From: Saccharospirillaceae bacterium
GTDB lineage: Bacteria; Pseudomonadota; Gammaproteobacteria; Pseudomonadales; Oceanobacteraceae
Length of the DNA: 64,000 nt
Reading direction: 5' to 3'
Assembly (NCBI GenBank): GCA_022448365.1
Contig: JAKVCS010000003.1
Location: 1,054,001 to 1,118,000, forward strand
The number at the start of each line of letters is the position of its first letter. Within the stretch, counting starts at the first letter, position 1. Below are positions 18,117-29,845 of this stretch, piece by piece. Under the pieces are notes generated by a model. That model was not told the origin of the DNA. It saw nothing but the letters and a program-made list of their open reading frames with translations, and made no database searches. Made by a program: the position numbers and the translations under genes.

Positions 18117-18613
18117 TCACCCATCAAACCGCAAGCAACCCTTGATCATAAAGCTGTCACCTTCAGTAACATCTTGTCCTCTTCTGGCGCTTTACAAGGA
18201 GCCAGATCATTGACCTACAAGGGTTTTTTCCCTAGAATGCGCGCCCTGAATTCTTCTCCGGTTTACTTCTCCGGCAGAGAAATTCAGCCTCATAAAACAC
18301 CCTGAAAGAGCAACAGTTCAGGCGGTAATGAGGCAAACAGACAACACCGGGGACGTCTGTTGGTAAACCCAAACGACGGACCAGGATTGCGACTATCTGC
18401 CAAGGGCCACACGCCAATAAGCGCAGATAATTCAGGAAAGACGGCGACTGAAACTATACTGGTAAACATTGAATGCTTTGCAATTGTCAGCCGCAAAGTA
18501 ACCGTATAAAACAGCCCGGATTTCGCGTACTCACTCACATGAAACTGGCCAAAAGCCACCCTGTGAGACGCAACAAAACGCACCAGATTTGATTTGAGTT
18601 AAAGGCGGAACGT
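18117..18613. other. 497-bp intergenic region upstream of mqo
   Basis: No convincing coding region on either strand. It holds a near-consensus sigma-70 promoter at 18210-18238 and a possible second -10 (TATACT at 18455-18460), giving mqo a leader of up to about 375 nt. An imperfect hairpin, TGAATT...AAATTCA, lies at about 18247-18290. No clear terminator between this promoter and mqo. Confidence 0.6.
18210..18238 (+). promoter_or_regulatory. Strong sigma-70 promoter with GC-rich discriminator, far upstream of mqo
   Basis: TTGACC, a 17-bp spacer and TAGAAT, then GCGCGCC. The GC-rich discriminator is of the kind seen at stringently controlled stable-RNA promoters. It would start transcription about 370 bp before mqo. 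Confidence 0.65.
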
Positions 18614-20086
18614 ATGACGATGCAACAAGTCGATGTGCTTCTGGTTGGGGGCGGCGTCATGAGCGCCACACTGGGTACCCTGCTGAAGCGCCTGGATCCA
18701 TCCCTGAACATGGCAATGGTAGAGCGCCTGAACCGTGTTGCCCATGAAAGCACCGACGGCTGGAACAACGCCGGTACCGGCCACGCAGGGTACTGCGAGC
18801 TTAACTACACACCGCAAGGCGACAACGGCGTCGAAATTGATCGTGCATTAACGATCAACGCTAACTTCGAAATTTCGCTGCAGCTGTGGACCAGTCTGGT
18901 TGGTGAGGGTGGCTTACCTGAACCAACAAACTTTATTAACACCACACCGCACCTGAGCTTTGTCTGGGGTGAAGACAACGTTGCTTTCTTGCGTGAGCGC
19001 TTCGAGAAGCTGAATGCCCATCATCTGTTCAAAGATATGGAATACAGCGAAGACCATGAAGTACTGCGTGAGTGGATGCCATTGGTTATGGAAGGCCGCG
19101 ACCCAGCCGAAAAAGTTGCTGCAACCCGGGTTAACTACGGTGCTGACGTCGACTTCGGTTCTCTGACCCGTAATATGGTCGCCAATCTGGAACAAAACGA
19201 TAACTTCGAGCTGATTCTGAATCACGAAGTGGACGAGTTCAAAAAACTGGATAATGGCTGGCAGGTCACTCTGAACAGCCGTGACGGTGACAACCCACGC
19301 CAGGTTCAAGCAAAATTTGTTTTCCTTGGCGCCGGTGGTGGCGCACTGCCATTGCTTCAGGCATCCGGTATTCCGGAAGCCAACGGCTATGGTGGTTTCC
19401 CGGTGAGTGGCCAGTGGCTGGTGTGTAAAGATCCGGAGATCGTAAAACAACACCATGCGAAGGTTTACGGCAAAGCTGCGATTGGTGCACCTCCAATGTC
19501 CGTTCCGCACCTGGATACTCGAATTATTAACGGTGAGCCAGCACTGCTGTTTGGTCCGTTTGCCGGCTTCACCATGCGCTTCCTGAAGAAAGGTTCAAAA
19601 CTGGATCTGCTTAAATCTGTCAGCCCAAGCAACCTGATGCCAATGATGTCGGTTGGTTTGCATAATATGGACCTGACCAAATACCTGATCAACGAAGTTC
19701 GTCAGTCTCACAGCGAACGGGTTGCCTCTTTACGTGATTACTTCCCTTCCTGTAAAGACGAAGATTGGACACTGGCCGCAGCCGGGCAACGTGTTCAGAT
19801 CATCAAAAAAGACGAACAGGGCAAAGGCAAACTGGAATTTGGCACCGAACTGGTTGCCGCAGAGGATGGCAGTATTGCTGCCCTGTTAGGTGCATCCCCT
19901 GGCGCTTCGGTGGCGGCGCAGGCAATGATTGAAGTCCTGGAAAGATGCTTCTCCGAAAAAATGGAATCCGGTTGGTCTGAACGCCTGAAAGAGCTGATCC
20001 CATCCTATGGGCAATCGCTGGTTGATGATGGCGAGTTACTGACAAAGGTTCGTGAAAAAACGCTCGATACCCTTCAGCTGGGCTAA
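18614..20086 (+). CDS. mqo: Malate:quinone oxidoreductase
   Basis: 490 aa FAD-dependent, membrane-associated enzyme that oxidises malate to oxaloacetate and passes electrons to quinone. The N-terminal nucleotide-binding motif is VDVLLVGGGVMSATLG; further family signatures are ESTDGWNNAGTGHAGYCELNYTP, GGGALPLLQASGIPE and GFPVSGQWLVC, and the C-terminal LLGASPGASVAAQAM. Length is normal for the family. An AAGGCGG ribosome site lies before ATG 18614. It is monocistronic, with its own terminator. It would act in the TCA cycle in place of, or beside, NAD-dependent malate dehydrogenase, and links to the acetate genes downstream. Confidence 0.97.
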   Translation: MTMQQVDVLLVGGGVMSATLGTLLKRLDPSLNMAMVERLNRVAHESTDGWNNAGTGHAGYCELNYTPQGDNGVEIDRALTINANFEISLQLWTSLVGEGGLPEPTNFINTTPHLSFVWGEDNVAFLRERFEKLNAHHLFKDMEYSEDHEVLREWMPLVMEGRDPAEKVAATRVNYGADVDFGSLTRNMVANLEQNDNFELILNHEVDEFKKLDNGWQVTLNSRDGDNPRQVQAKFVFLGAGGGALPLLQASGIPEANGYGGFPVSGQWLVCKDPEIVKQHHAKVYGKAAIGAPPMSVPHLDTRIINGEPALLFGPFAGFTMRFLKKGSKLDLLKSVSPSNLMPMMSVGLHNMDLTKYLINEVRQSHSERVASLRDYFPSCKDEDWTLAAAGQRVQIIKKDEQGKGKLEFGTELVAAEDGSIAALLGASPGASVAAQAMIEVLERCFSEKMESGWSERLKELIPSYGQSLVDDGELLTKVREKTLDTLQLG

Positions 20087-20107
20087 TCTCAGACTCAGTG
20101 AAAGCAT

Positions 20108-20138
20108 AAAAAAACGGAGGTCATACCTCCGTTTTTTT
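20108..20138. terminator. Bidirectional terminator between mqo and the desaturase-family gene
   Basis: Perfect stem with ACGGAGGT/ACCTCCGT, flanked by seven A and seven T residues, so it works for both convergent genes. Confidence 0.95.
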
Positions 20139-20148
20139 ATGCCGGTCG

Positions 20149-21006
20149 TTATTGCTCGCCGTATTTTTCTGATACCCATTCCGGGTGTTTATAAAGAATG
20201 CGCAGATCTTTATGGCGCCATACGTCTCTCAGCATCGATGCCAGCTCGTAGGTTTGGATAAAAAACGGGTTCAGAGGCTTCTCTGGCATCCGGGTAACAC
20301 CGTATTTAATCTCACCCGCATCATCTTCGTCACGAAAAGTGCCGAATAAGCGATCCCAGATAATAAATACACCGCCGAAGTTACGGTCGATCTGTTCCGG
20401 GTTACTACCATGGTGCACCCGATGATGAGAGGGCGTATTAAAGATTTTTTCAATCCACCCCAAGCGACCAACGGCTTCGGTGTGCATAAAAAACTGATAG
20501 AACAGGTTGGCCTCAATCGCGATCAGAATCCAGTCTTTATCAAAACCTATCAATGCCAGTGGTACCCACATTAACAGCCAGTTTCCATTTAACGCATTCA
20601 GAAAATTCTGACGTAACGCCGTAGACAGATTCATATGTTCCGATGAGTGATGGGTAACATGTACAACCCAGAACCAACGTAATTTATGCATAGCAAGGTG
20701 ATTGAAGTACATAAAAAAGTCAGCAAGCACAAACAGGATGATAAAGGTCAGCAATGAAGGTTCGGGGTTCCATTGCAATCCGTAAGGCGCGATAACATCG
20801 GCAAACGCGGTGATAAAAAGCGCGATGGCGATGCCATCAACAATTTTATAAGAAGCACCGGTGGTCAGATTAGCCAGGGTTTCTTTAATGTAATATCCGG
20901 AGTGGCCGGTCTTGCGGTGCATATACCAGGCTTCGAGAAACATCAGCAGGATAAAAACAGCACCAGCGCCGAATATGAATGCTAATGCACGAATCAAATC
21001 TTCCAT
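20149..21006 (-). CDS. Sterol desaturase / fatty-acid hydroxylase family membrane protein
   Basis: 285 aa, with several membrane helices and the His-box pattern of the family: HLAMHKLRW, HVTHHSSEHMN and HRVHHGS, which bind the di-iron centre. This family (Pfam FA_hydroxylase) includes desaturases, hydroxylases and the alkylglycerol monooxygenase type. In bacteria without sterols a role in lipid or hydrocarbon hydroxylation is likely. It is convergent with mqo and shares its terminator. Exact substrate unknown. Confidence 0.88.
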   Translation of the reverse strand: MEDLIRALAFIFGAGAVFILLMFLEAWYMHRKTGHSGYYIKETLANLTTGASYKIVDGIAIALFITAFADVIAPYGLQWNPEPSLLTFIILFVLADFFMYFNHLAMHKLRWFWVVHVTHHSSEHMNLSTALRQNFLNALNGNWLLMWVPLALIGFDKDWILIAIEANLFYQFFMHTEAVGRLGWIEKIFNTPSHHRVHHGSNPEQIDRNFGGVFIIWDRLFGTFRDEDDAGEIKYGVTRMPEKPLNPFFIQTYELASMLRDVWRHKDLRILYKHPEWVSEKYGEQ

Positions 21007-21315
21007 TGTGAATACCTCTTGTTGTTATGCTCGAAATAATAACCCTGAGTATCCAGCAGAGATTGACTTAAACCGCCTTTTTTTTTGACATTTCCTGCCA
21101 GCTATTTGATTTTCCTTGTTGTTATGGACGCGGACTTCCGCCAATTAGGTCACCCCATCATCGCCGACATCTCACTTTCTCTGGCGACAAAGTGCCGGTT
21201 GAATCGCACAGACCTTAGTCTTATACACAGACAATTTGCACCAGAAAGCTGACCGGATTGACAGGACTCAGTGCTAGTATTCCAGCAGTATCGTCTGACA
21301 ATGGTAAGGACAATT
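21007..21315. other. 309-bp divergent intergenic region (desaturase-family gene / crbS)
   Basis: Promoters for both divergent genes should lie here. No coding region or clear hairpin. A TTGACA at 21258 has no well-spaced -10, so I do not assign the crbS promoter. Confidence 0.5.
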
Positions 21316-24300
21316 ATGATTCCGGCATGGCAACTGATATCGATATCGGTACTCTATATTGGCGTGTTGTTCTGGGTTGCCTGGTTTGGAGACCGGAGAG
21401 CGCATCAGGGTCGTCCGATTCATAATACCGGCCTGGTCTACAGCTTATCACTGGCGGTATATTGCACCTCCTGGACCTTCTATGGTGCGGTTGGACAAGC
21501 GGCAACCAGCGGCTGGAGTTTTCTAGCGGTATACGCTGGACCCATTCTGTTTATGCTGTTGTTCTGGCGTTTGCTGAGCAAAATTATTCGCATCGCCAAT
21601 GAAAAACGCATGACATCAATTGCCGACTTTATTGCAACCCGCTACGGTCGCGATCATAGCCTGGCGATTCTGGTCACCTTGGTGGCTATTCTGGGCGTGG
21701 TGCCGTACATCGCCCTGCAACTCAAAGCCATTACCACCAGCTTTACACTGATCACAACGCCATTGGTCAGCGGCTCATCGGTGACGGCATTTTTCTGGCA
21801 GGACACCGCTTTTTACATCAGCGCCGCGATGGCGGTATTTGTCATCATCTTCGGCACCCGGGATATTGATGCCAGCGAGCAGCATCCGGGCATGATGCTG
21901 GCGATCGCGTTTGAATCGCTGGTGAAGCTGATTGCCTTTATGGCGGTTGGCATCTGGGTCGTCACCTATTTATTTGAAAGCCCGCTGGATGTGATTGAAC
22001 TGGGTAACAGCGTTGCTCCCGATCACCCGCTGCTGAGCAGCAATCTAATCTCGCTTGCCTTCGTATTGCAGACATTTCTGGCGGGTATGGCAATGCTATG
22101 TTTACCCCGTCAGTTTCAGGTCGGTGTAATCGAAAACGAATCCGTTCGCCATGTACAAACAGCCCGCTGGCTCTTCCCCTCTTACCTCGTATTGATGCTG
22201 TTATTTGTGGTACCCATTGCGCTCACCGGCCATCTGTTTATGAAAGACCTGGGCTTCACTGCCGATACTTATGTACTCAGCCTGCCAGTGGCATTTGGCC
22301 AGGATGCGCTGGCCGTGATTGCCTTTATTGGCGGCGGTAGCGCAGCCACCGGTATGATTATTGTGGCAACCATTGCCATCAGCACCATGGTTTCCAATGA
22401 ATTGATTCTGCCAGTGGTATTTCGCAGGTCACAACCAAAAACCGAGCTGCAGTTGTCGTCCAACGTTCGGGCTCTGGTATTGACCGTCCGTCGACTGGTC
22501 ATTGTCGTCATGATCTTTGGTTCCTACTTGTTTTATCGCAGCGTCGGCGAGTTTGAATCTCTGGCAGCGATCGGTTTGTTATCTTTTGCCGTCGTTGCCC
22601 AGTTTACCCCGGCATTAATTGGCGGTCTTATTTGGCAGGGCGCCAACCTCAGAGGGGCCCTTGCGGGTATTATCAGCGGTACCTTTATTTGGTTCTATGC
22701 GCTGCTGTTACCGGTCATCACCAGCCACTCAGATCAGGGGTTGGCGGCAACCAGTGCTTCCTTCATTAATGGCAATATGGATGACTTCAGCTTTGGTGTG
22801 ATTCTCAGTCTGACGGTTAATCTGTGCTGCTTTGTGTTCTTTTCGGTGGTCACTAATGCCTCCGTTCGAGAACGTATGCTGGCCAGTGATTTCAGCAGCG
22901 CTAAACCAATAATGCAAAGCAACGACATTGCCCCTGGCTTTGATTGTAAAGTCGATGATGTACGGGTAGTGCTTGAACGCGTATTAGGTTTAGAGAAAAC
23001 AGAGGTTTTTTTCAGCGATTATCAGAAGCGTAACGGTGTTCAATACGATCATTCTCAATCGACCAGTGCACTGTTGTCCGAAGCGGAAAAAACCCTGGCT
23101 TCGGTAGTTGGCGCCTCCTCCGCCCGAGTTATTTTCTCCACGTTATTAGGCGGTGAACAACTACAGATTCGGGATCTCACCTTTATCGCCAGTGAGGCAA
23201 GTCAGGCATTTTCAATGAGCCGTGAACAATTGCAGGCCGCTGTTGAAAACCTGCACCAGGGAGTCAGTGTGGTTGATCGCCATCTCAATTTAGTGGCCTG
23301 GAATCGCCGTTATCAGCAGCTGTTTGATTATCCACCGGGCTTTATCCACGTTGGTAAACCCATTCAGGAAGTGATCGATTTTAATGCCAAAAGAGGGTTC
23401 TGTGGCACTGGCAACACAGAGCAGCAGATCAGCCGTCGCATGAAATTCCTGCGCGATGGCTCGCCTCATCAGTTCGAACGCACGCTGCCCGGTGGCCTGG
23501 TTATTTCAATGCAGGGACATCCTATGCCAGACGGTGGTTTTGTCACCAGCTTTACCGATATTACGGCCCATCGCCGGGCGGAGCAGGCCCTTAAACAGGC
23601 CAATATAAAACTGGAACGCCGGGTGGAAGAAAGCAGTCAGGAACTGGAAGATCTGACTTCACAGCTGATTGAAGCCAATACCAGTAAGAGTCACTTCCTC
23701 GCCGCGACCGGCCATGATCTGATGCAGCCATTGAATGCCGCAAAATTGTTTGCCTCTACGCTGGCGCAGCACCAACTCACTGATGAACAGCGTCAATTAC
23801 TGGAACACCTCGAAGGCTCGCTGCAATCATCGGAAGACGTGTTATCTATTCTCGTTGAAATATCAAAACTGGATGCCGGAGCCATGGAGCCAGACATTCG
23901 CCCCATCAATCTCAGCGCCGTACTAAAACCATTGCGCGATGAATTTACAGCGCTGGCAGCAGACAAAGGGCTGGAGCTGCGTTTCCGCGACTGCAACCAT
24001 TGGGTCATGAGTGATGCTCATTGGTTGCGGCGTATCATCCAGAATTTACTTAGCAATGCTGTGCGTTACACCCAGATTGGTGGTGTGCTTCTGAGCTGTC
24101 GCAAACGCGGTGACCTGCTGTCGATCGAAGTCTGGGATACTGGCCCAGGTATCCCAAGAGAGAAACTGAGCGAAATATTTGGCGAATTTAAACGCTTGAA
24201 TCAAGAAGGCCAGAATACAAAAGGACTTGGTCTTGGGCTGGCGATTGTCGAACGAATGGCAACACAAATGGGGCATAAAATTGCGGTTAAATCCGCTATC

Positions 24301-24765
24301 GGCAAGGGTACCCGCTTCAGTGTCAGTTTATCGCTGACCGCAGCCGAGCATCAGGCCAAACCAGTTAAAACGAATATGGCAGCCGGAGCGGGCAGCGTTG
24401 AAGGGATGAAAATCTTTTGTATTGATAATGACCCGGAAGTACGAACCGGGATGACTGCGTTACTGAGCAGCTGGATGTGTAATGTATACAGTTGCAGCGA
24501 TATCACTTCTGCCATGGAAGTCCCGTTTAAACCCGACATCATGCTGTGTGATTACCAGCTCGACAATGACGAAACTGGTATTCAGACCATGTCACTATTG
24601 CAGGAGAAGTTTAACGACAGACAATTACCCGGGATCTTAATCTCAGCCGATCCACGTCCTGAAGTCGCCCTGGAGGCAAAGAGTCTCGGCTTCTATTTCC
24701 TCAGCAAACCGGTTCGGCCTGCGGCACTGCGGGCATTGATCCGACGGCTGGTGAAAACGCAGTGA
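21316..24765 (+). CDS. crbS: Sensor histidine kinase with solute-symporter domain (CrbS/MxtR type)
   Basis: 1149 aa from ATG 21316, which has an AAGGA site 5-6 bp upstream; GTG 21271 and ATG 21301 lack this. Residues 1-500 form a sodium:solute symporter-like domain with about 13 helices. Then come a linker, a PAS domain (about 640-760, LHQGVSVVDRHLNLVAWNRRYQ), a coiled coil, a HisKA domain with the phospho-acceptor His800 (ATGHDLMQPLNAAK), a HATPase domain (NLLSNAVRYT, DTGPGIP, GLGLGLAIVERM) and a C-terminal receiver with Asp1079 (LCDYQLD). This order is that of CrbS/MxtR, which controls acetyl-CoA synthetase. The regulator and acs lie just downstream, supporting the assignment. Confidence 0.9.
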   Translation: MIPAWQLISISVLYIGVLFWVAWFGDRRAHQGRPIHNTGLVYSLSLAVYCTSWTFYGAVGQAATSGWSFLAVYAGPILFMLLFWRLLSKIIRIANEKRMTSIADFIATRYGRDHSLAILVTLVAILGVVPYIALQLKAITTSFTLITTPLVSGSSVTAFFWQDTAFYISAAMAVFVIIFGTRDIDASEQHPGMMLAIAFESLVKLIAFMAVGIWVVTYLFESPLDVIELGNSVAPDHPLLSSNLISLAFVLQTFLAGMAMLCLPRQFQVGVIENESVRHVQTARWLFPSYLVLMLLFVVPIALTGHLFMKDLGFTADTYVLSLPVAFGQDALAVIAFIGGGSAATGMIIVATIAISTMVSNELILPVVFRRSQPKTELQLSSNVRALVLTVRRLVIVVMIFGSYLFYRSVGEFESLAAIGLLSFAVVAQFTPALIGGLIWQGANLRGALAGIISGTFIWFYALLLPVITSHSDQGLAATSASFINGNMDDFSFGVILSLTVNLCCFVFFSVVTNASVRERMLASDFSSAKPIMQSNDIAPGFDCKVDDVRVVLERVLGLEKTEVFFSDYQKRNGVQYDHSQSTSALLSEAEKTLASVVGASSARVIFSTLLGGEQLQIRDLTFIASEASQAFSMSREQLQAAVENLHQGVSVVDRHLNLVAWNRRYQQLFDYPPGFIHVGKPIQEVIDFNAKRGFCGTGNTEQQISRRMKFLRDGSPHQFERTLPGGLVISMQGHPMPDGGFVTSFTDITAHRRAEQALKQANIKLERRVEESSQELEDLTSQLIEANTSKSHFLAATGHDLMQPLNAAKLFASTLAQHQLTDEQRQLLEHLEGSLQSSEDVLSILVEISKLDAGAMEPDIRPINLSAVLKPLRDEFTALAADKGLELRFRDCNHWVMSDAHWLRRIIQNLLSNAVRYTQIGGVLLSCRKRGDLLSIEVWDTGPGIPREKLSEIFGEFKRLNQEGQNTKGLGLGLAIVERMATQMGHKIAVKSAIGKGTRFSVSLSLTAAEHQAKPVKTNMAAGAGSVEGMKIFCIDNDPEVRTGMTALLSSWMCNVYSCSDITSAMEVPFKPDIMLCDYQLDNDETGIQTMSLLQEKFNDRQLPGILISADPRPEVALEAKSLGFYFLSKPVRPAALRALIRRLVKTQ

Positions 24766-25092
24766 TCAGAACTTTGACAGGGCTGTATTAACCATGCCCT
24801 CCTCACAGCGCCCATGATATTCCAGCCAATGGAGAGTATTGCCAGCCAGTACCGCACTACCGGAAACCACCAAAGAGGCAGCGGGTATTCCAATGTACAG
24901 CACCAAACAGGCCTCAGCGCTGTCTCCGCACTCAGGCGCACCCAACACTTGGGATTCCAGTGTCAATTGGCGGGTAATCATCTGGCAGTTTTCGGAATAA
25001 GACTGGTGTTCTGCCACCTGCGGATAAAAAGCGCAACCCGATGGCAGCGTCAGGATGATTAACAGGCAGATACTGGCGAGATGTCGAAACAC
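24766..25092 (-). CDS. Small lipoprotein of unknown function
   Basis: 108 aa. Signal peptide with lipobox TLPSGCAF, then about 85 residues with four more cysteines (positions in SENCQM, APECGD, EACLV and GRCEEG) and one hydrophobic segment (LVVSGSAVLAG). The cysteine pattern suggests disulfides in the periplasm. The stop abuts the crbS stop (convergent, no gap). I do not recognise the family. It sits inside the acetate-switch cluster, which may be chance. Confidence 0.7.
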   Translation of the reverse strand: MFRHLASICLLIILTLPSGCAFYPQVAEHQSYSENCQMITRQLTLESQVLGAPECGDSAEACLVLYIGIPAASLVVSGSAVLAGNTLHWLEYHGRCEEGMVNTALSKF

Positions 25093-25293
25093 GTATTAAT
25101 CCGTAAGAATGTTTAATGGGCCAGTATAGTGTATGTGCGTCTCAATATTTGCGATGTAGCACTCAGTTCTGTACCCATCCGACTGATACAACAGCAGGGA
25201 ATAAGCCGTGCCAGCGAATCTTGCGCGACTCATGGGTTACATGAGTTGTCACCCATCCTCCGAACCTTCACGTCACCACTGAAAGCAAAAGGC

Positions 25294-25965
25294 TTAACCT
25301 TGAGCAATCAGAGCATCCGGTTTTTCGATATCCAGTGCCTGCACAGCAATCACCGCCTGAGTCCGGGTACGCACACCCAGCTTGCGGAAAATAGCCGTCA
25401 CGTGCGCTTTGATGGTGGCTTCACTGACCTCCAGATCGTAAGCAATCTGCTTATTCAGCATCCCCTCGGTCATCATGGTTAAAACCCGGAACTGCTGCGG
25501 TGTCAGACTAGCCAGGCGTTCGGCCATATCCAACGCCCTCTGATCAGGCTGATGTTGATGGCGTCTGGCTTGTTCCGGTAGATAGATATCGCCCTGTAAT
25601 ACCTGTTCGATGGCGTCGGCAATGCTTTCCAATCTCGAGGATTTGGCAATGTAGCCCGATGCTTCATGATCAATCGCCTGACACATAATCGCCGGATCTT
25701 CACAGGCTGAAACAACAATGACCGGGATTTCAGGAAAATGGGACCGCAAAAATACCAGCCCGGAGTAACCGTGCGCACCAGGCATTTGCAGGTCCAGTAA
25801 AACCAAATCCGCATCTTTATGCTGCTCTACCTGCCGCTGAAGTTCCGGCAATGACTCTGCCTGCTCAATAACAACATCCGGCACCAGTTGTCTTACCGCC
25901 TGCTGCATCGCGGTACGAAACAATGGGTGATCGTCAGCGATAATTATTTTTTTTGCGAGCTGCAT
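25294..25965 (-). CDS. crbR: LuxR/NarL-type response regulator (CrbR/ErdR-like)
   Basis: 223 aa from ATG 25965, preceded by an AGGAGGGG ribosome site; the frame extends further to 26001 without support. The receiver domain has Asp-Asp at 11-12 and the phospho-acceptor Asp58 (VLLDLQMPG). The C-terminal helix-turn-helix has LTPQQFRVLTMMTEGMLNKQIAYDLEVSEATIKAHVTAIFRKLGV. It lies between crbS and acs, as expected of the partner regulator that activates acs transcription in acetate-switch control (CrbR in Vibrio, ErdR in Pseudomonas). Partnership with CrbS is inferred from context. Confidence 0.88.
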   Translation of the reverse strand: MQLAKKIIIADDHPLFRTAMQQAVRQLVPDVVIEQAESLPELQRQVEQHKDADLVLLDLQMPGAHGYSGLVFLRSHFPEIPVIVVSACEDPAIMCQAIDHEASGYIAKSSRLESIADAIEQVLQGDIYLPEQARRHQHQPDQRALDMAERLASLTPQQFRVLTMMTEGMLNKQIAYDLEVSEATIKAHVTAIFRKLGVRTRTQAVIAVQALDIEKPDALIAQG

Positions 25966-26051
25966 AGTTCCCCTCCTGCTCATCAGCCTTTGCCGTGACA
26001 CGCTTTATACACAATGCCAAGACCGGCCCAAGTGCGTTTTCTAACGGGTTA

Positions 26052-26088
26052 AAACAACAAAAACTACTCAGATACCATACCTGAGTAG
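26052..26088 (-). terminator. Terminator after acs
   Basis: CTACTCAG and CTGAGTAG form a perfect 8-bp stem (26064-26088), followed on the minus strand by TTTTTGTTGTTTT. It lies between acs and crbR, so crbR has its own promoter or relies on read-through. Confidence 0.85.
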
Positions 26089-26119
26089 CCTTGCATTTCA
26101 CCTCACAACACGACCCGCT

Positions 26120-28072
<1,953 letters not shown>

Positions 28073-28317
28073 AGCGAATCCCCTATTTGATTAGATTTGC
28101 CGTGTGTGAATCACAGCTGATGTTTTTCTTGTTCTTTATATTGGTCACGGCTGGCTATTCTAAGTATTAGACAATGGTCTATTCACGCAATACGTCGCCG
28201 ATCAATGCTAAGTACTTATACTTAAATCTCGCTGCGTTTCGACCTTTGGCTAATTTCAACCGGTGGAATCCGTGCACCATAGTGGTGATGCACACCAATA
28301 ATAAACGGAGAGCGAAC

Positions 28318-29445
28318 ATGCGCAAGACCCCTCTAGTCCTAATGGCCGCAGCCCTTCCGATGGCTGTTCATGCAACAAACACAGAGTTTTCATATGGCGG
28401 TTACATCAAGCTGGATGCAACCATCAGCCAGTACTCCGAAGGCGAAATAGCTGCCGCAAGCGCTGGTCGTGATTTTTATGTACCGGCGACGATCCCCACC
28501 AGCCCGAAGGGTGGCGATGGGGATTCAGTGACCAACTTCGATATTCACGCCAAAACTTCGCGATTCAACTTCAAAACCGTCACCGATTTTGCACACGGCA
28601 GGAGAATCACCAGCTTTGTCGAATTAGACTTTATGCTGGCGCCGGGCGGTAATGAAGTGGTCTCCAACTCCTACAACCCACGTCTGCGCCATGCTTTCAT
28701 CAAGACAGGAAACTGGCTGTTTGGTCAAACCTGGTCAACCTTTATGAACATTGTCGCGCTGCCAGAAACCGTTGATTTTGTGGGTGTAAGTGATGGCACG
28801 GTATTCAACCGCCAGGCGATGATCCGCTACACCAATGGAAACTTTCAGTTCGCGTTAGAGAATTCGGAAACAACCACTCCTGACGCCAACGATGATGGCA
28901 CTGTGCCCGACGTTGTCGCGCGTTATAATTTCCGAGCTGGTAAGAGTGCTTTTGCCCTGGCAGCAATCGGTCGCCAATTGAATACCTACACCGCGGCAAA
29001 CGGCAATGTGCCTAAATTAGCCGAATCCACTCTTGGCTTTGGTATCAGCCTGTCGGGTAAGATCGCACTGGGCAGAGATGATATTAAGTTTGCAGTGAAC
29101 AAAGGTGCCATTGGTCGTTATGTCGGCCTGAGTGAAGCTGCAGATGCCGTTATAAAAGACGGTGATTTATCAGCGACTGATGTAACCGCTGCATTTGTTG
29201 GCTACCGTCACTTCTGGAACAGACAACTGCGCAGTACGCTTGCTTATTCCATGTTGAAAGCAGATTACGATGTGGATAACACCGGTGACACAGAATCATC
29301 CTACAGCGTCCGTTTAAATCTGATGTTCTCCCCGGTTGATAAACTGACTTACGGCATCGAATTGAGCCAGGCCACTCATAAACTGGATACCGACGAAGAA
29401 GGCAATTTAACCCGTGTTCACTTCACAACAAAATACGCTTTCTGA
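28318..29445 (+). CDS. DcaP-like outer-membrane porin
   Basis: 375 aa from ATG 28318, preceded by a CGGAGAGCGAAC ribosome site; a longer frame to 28174 has no signal peptide at its front. The signal peptide ends at PMAVHA. The mature protein starts FSYGGYIKLDATISQY, contains WLFGQTWSTFMNIVALPETVDFVG (a hallmark of DcaP-like porins) and ends with FTTKYAF, a typical barrel end. DcaP proteins form trimeric channels that take up dicarboxylates or related anions. Here it is divergent from acs, so import of small organic acids such as acetate is a reasonable guess. Confidence 0.9.
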   Translation: MRKTPLVLMAAALPMAVHATNTEFSYGGYIKLDATISQYSEGEIAAASAGRDFYVPATIPTSPKGGDGDSVTNFDIHAKTSRFNFKTVTDFAHGRRITSFVELDFMLAPGGNEVVSNSYNPRLRHAFIKTGNWLFGQTWSTFMNIVALPETVDFVGVSDGTVFNRQAMIRYTNGNFQFALENSETTTPDANDDGTVPDVVARYNFRAGKSAFALAAIGRQLNTYTAANGNVPKLAESTLGFGISLSGKIALGRDDIKFAVNKGAIGRYVGLSEAADAVIKDGDLSATDVTAAFVGYRHFWNRQLRSTLAYSMLKADYDVDNTGDTESSYSVRLNLMFSPVDKLTYGIELSQATHKLDTDEEGNLTRVHFTTKYAF

Positions 29446-29463
29446 TTTTTTATTGTTAAATAA

Positions 29464-29488
29464 GGCGGCCATTGAGCCGCTATTTTTT
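29464..29488 (+). terminator. Terminator after the DcaP-like porin gene
   Basis: GCGGC-CATTGA-GCCGC stem followed by TATTTTTT, 20 bp after the porin stop. Confidence 0.8.
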
Positions 29489-29845
29489 ACCGTTAACGCG
29501 CGGAAAAAATACCAATGCCTATTGCAAGCACCATCGTACCAGGTTTACCATTTTCCGGTCTTTTTTAACGCAACCGCATCCCTGCAGTGAAAATTGCGCT
29601 CTCCTGTAACAGCTTTTACATAATTTAACATCTTTCATTTAACCTGACTTTCATGCCGATCGGTGACAATAAACGTCACTTAATCCCGATTATTGACGCT
29701 GTTTTTGCGTCAGAAATGTGTTTTTCATCCTTTTCAGGCCTAAATCCGCTGTTTTAGCGGGGTTTTTCGGTCTATTCAAAAATATTTTACAAAATCATAG
29801 GTTTAGCGCCCCCCCTTTTTGGTTATAACGTACCTTGTCGGTAAA

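Noticed and set aside
18914-19510. 198-codon open frame antisense to mqo
   Set aside because: Lies entirely within mqo on the other strand and shows no protein-like features.
21258-21290. TTGACA followed by CAGTGCTAGTATT, like a strong synthetic-type promoter
   Set aside because: The nearest -10-like element is spaced 12-14 bp from the -35 instead of 16-18, so it was not assigned.
25129-25482. 117-codon open frame on the plus strand
   Set aside because: It overlaps crbR in antisense, has no ribosome site or signal, and its composition mirrors the crbR coding strand.
28105-28115. TGTGA-A-TCACA palindrome in the acs/porin divergent region, resembling a CRP site
   Set aside because: The half-sites are separated by 1 bp, whereas CRP needs 6 bp; not called as a CRP site.
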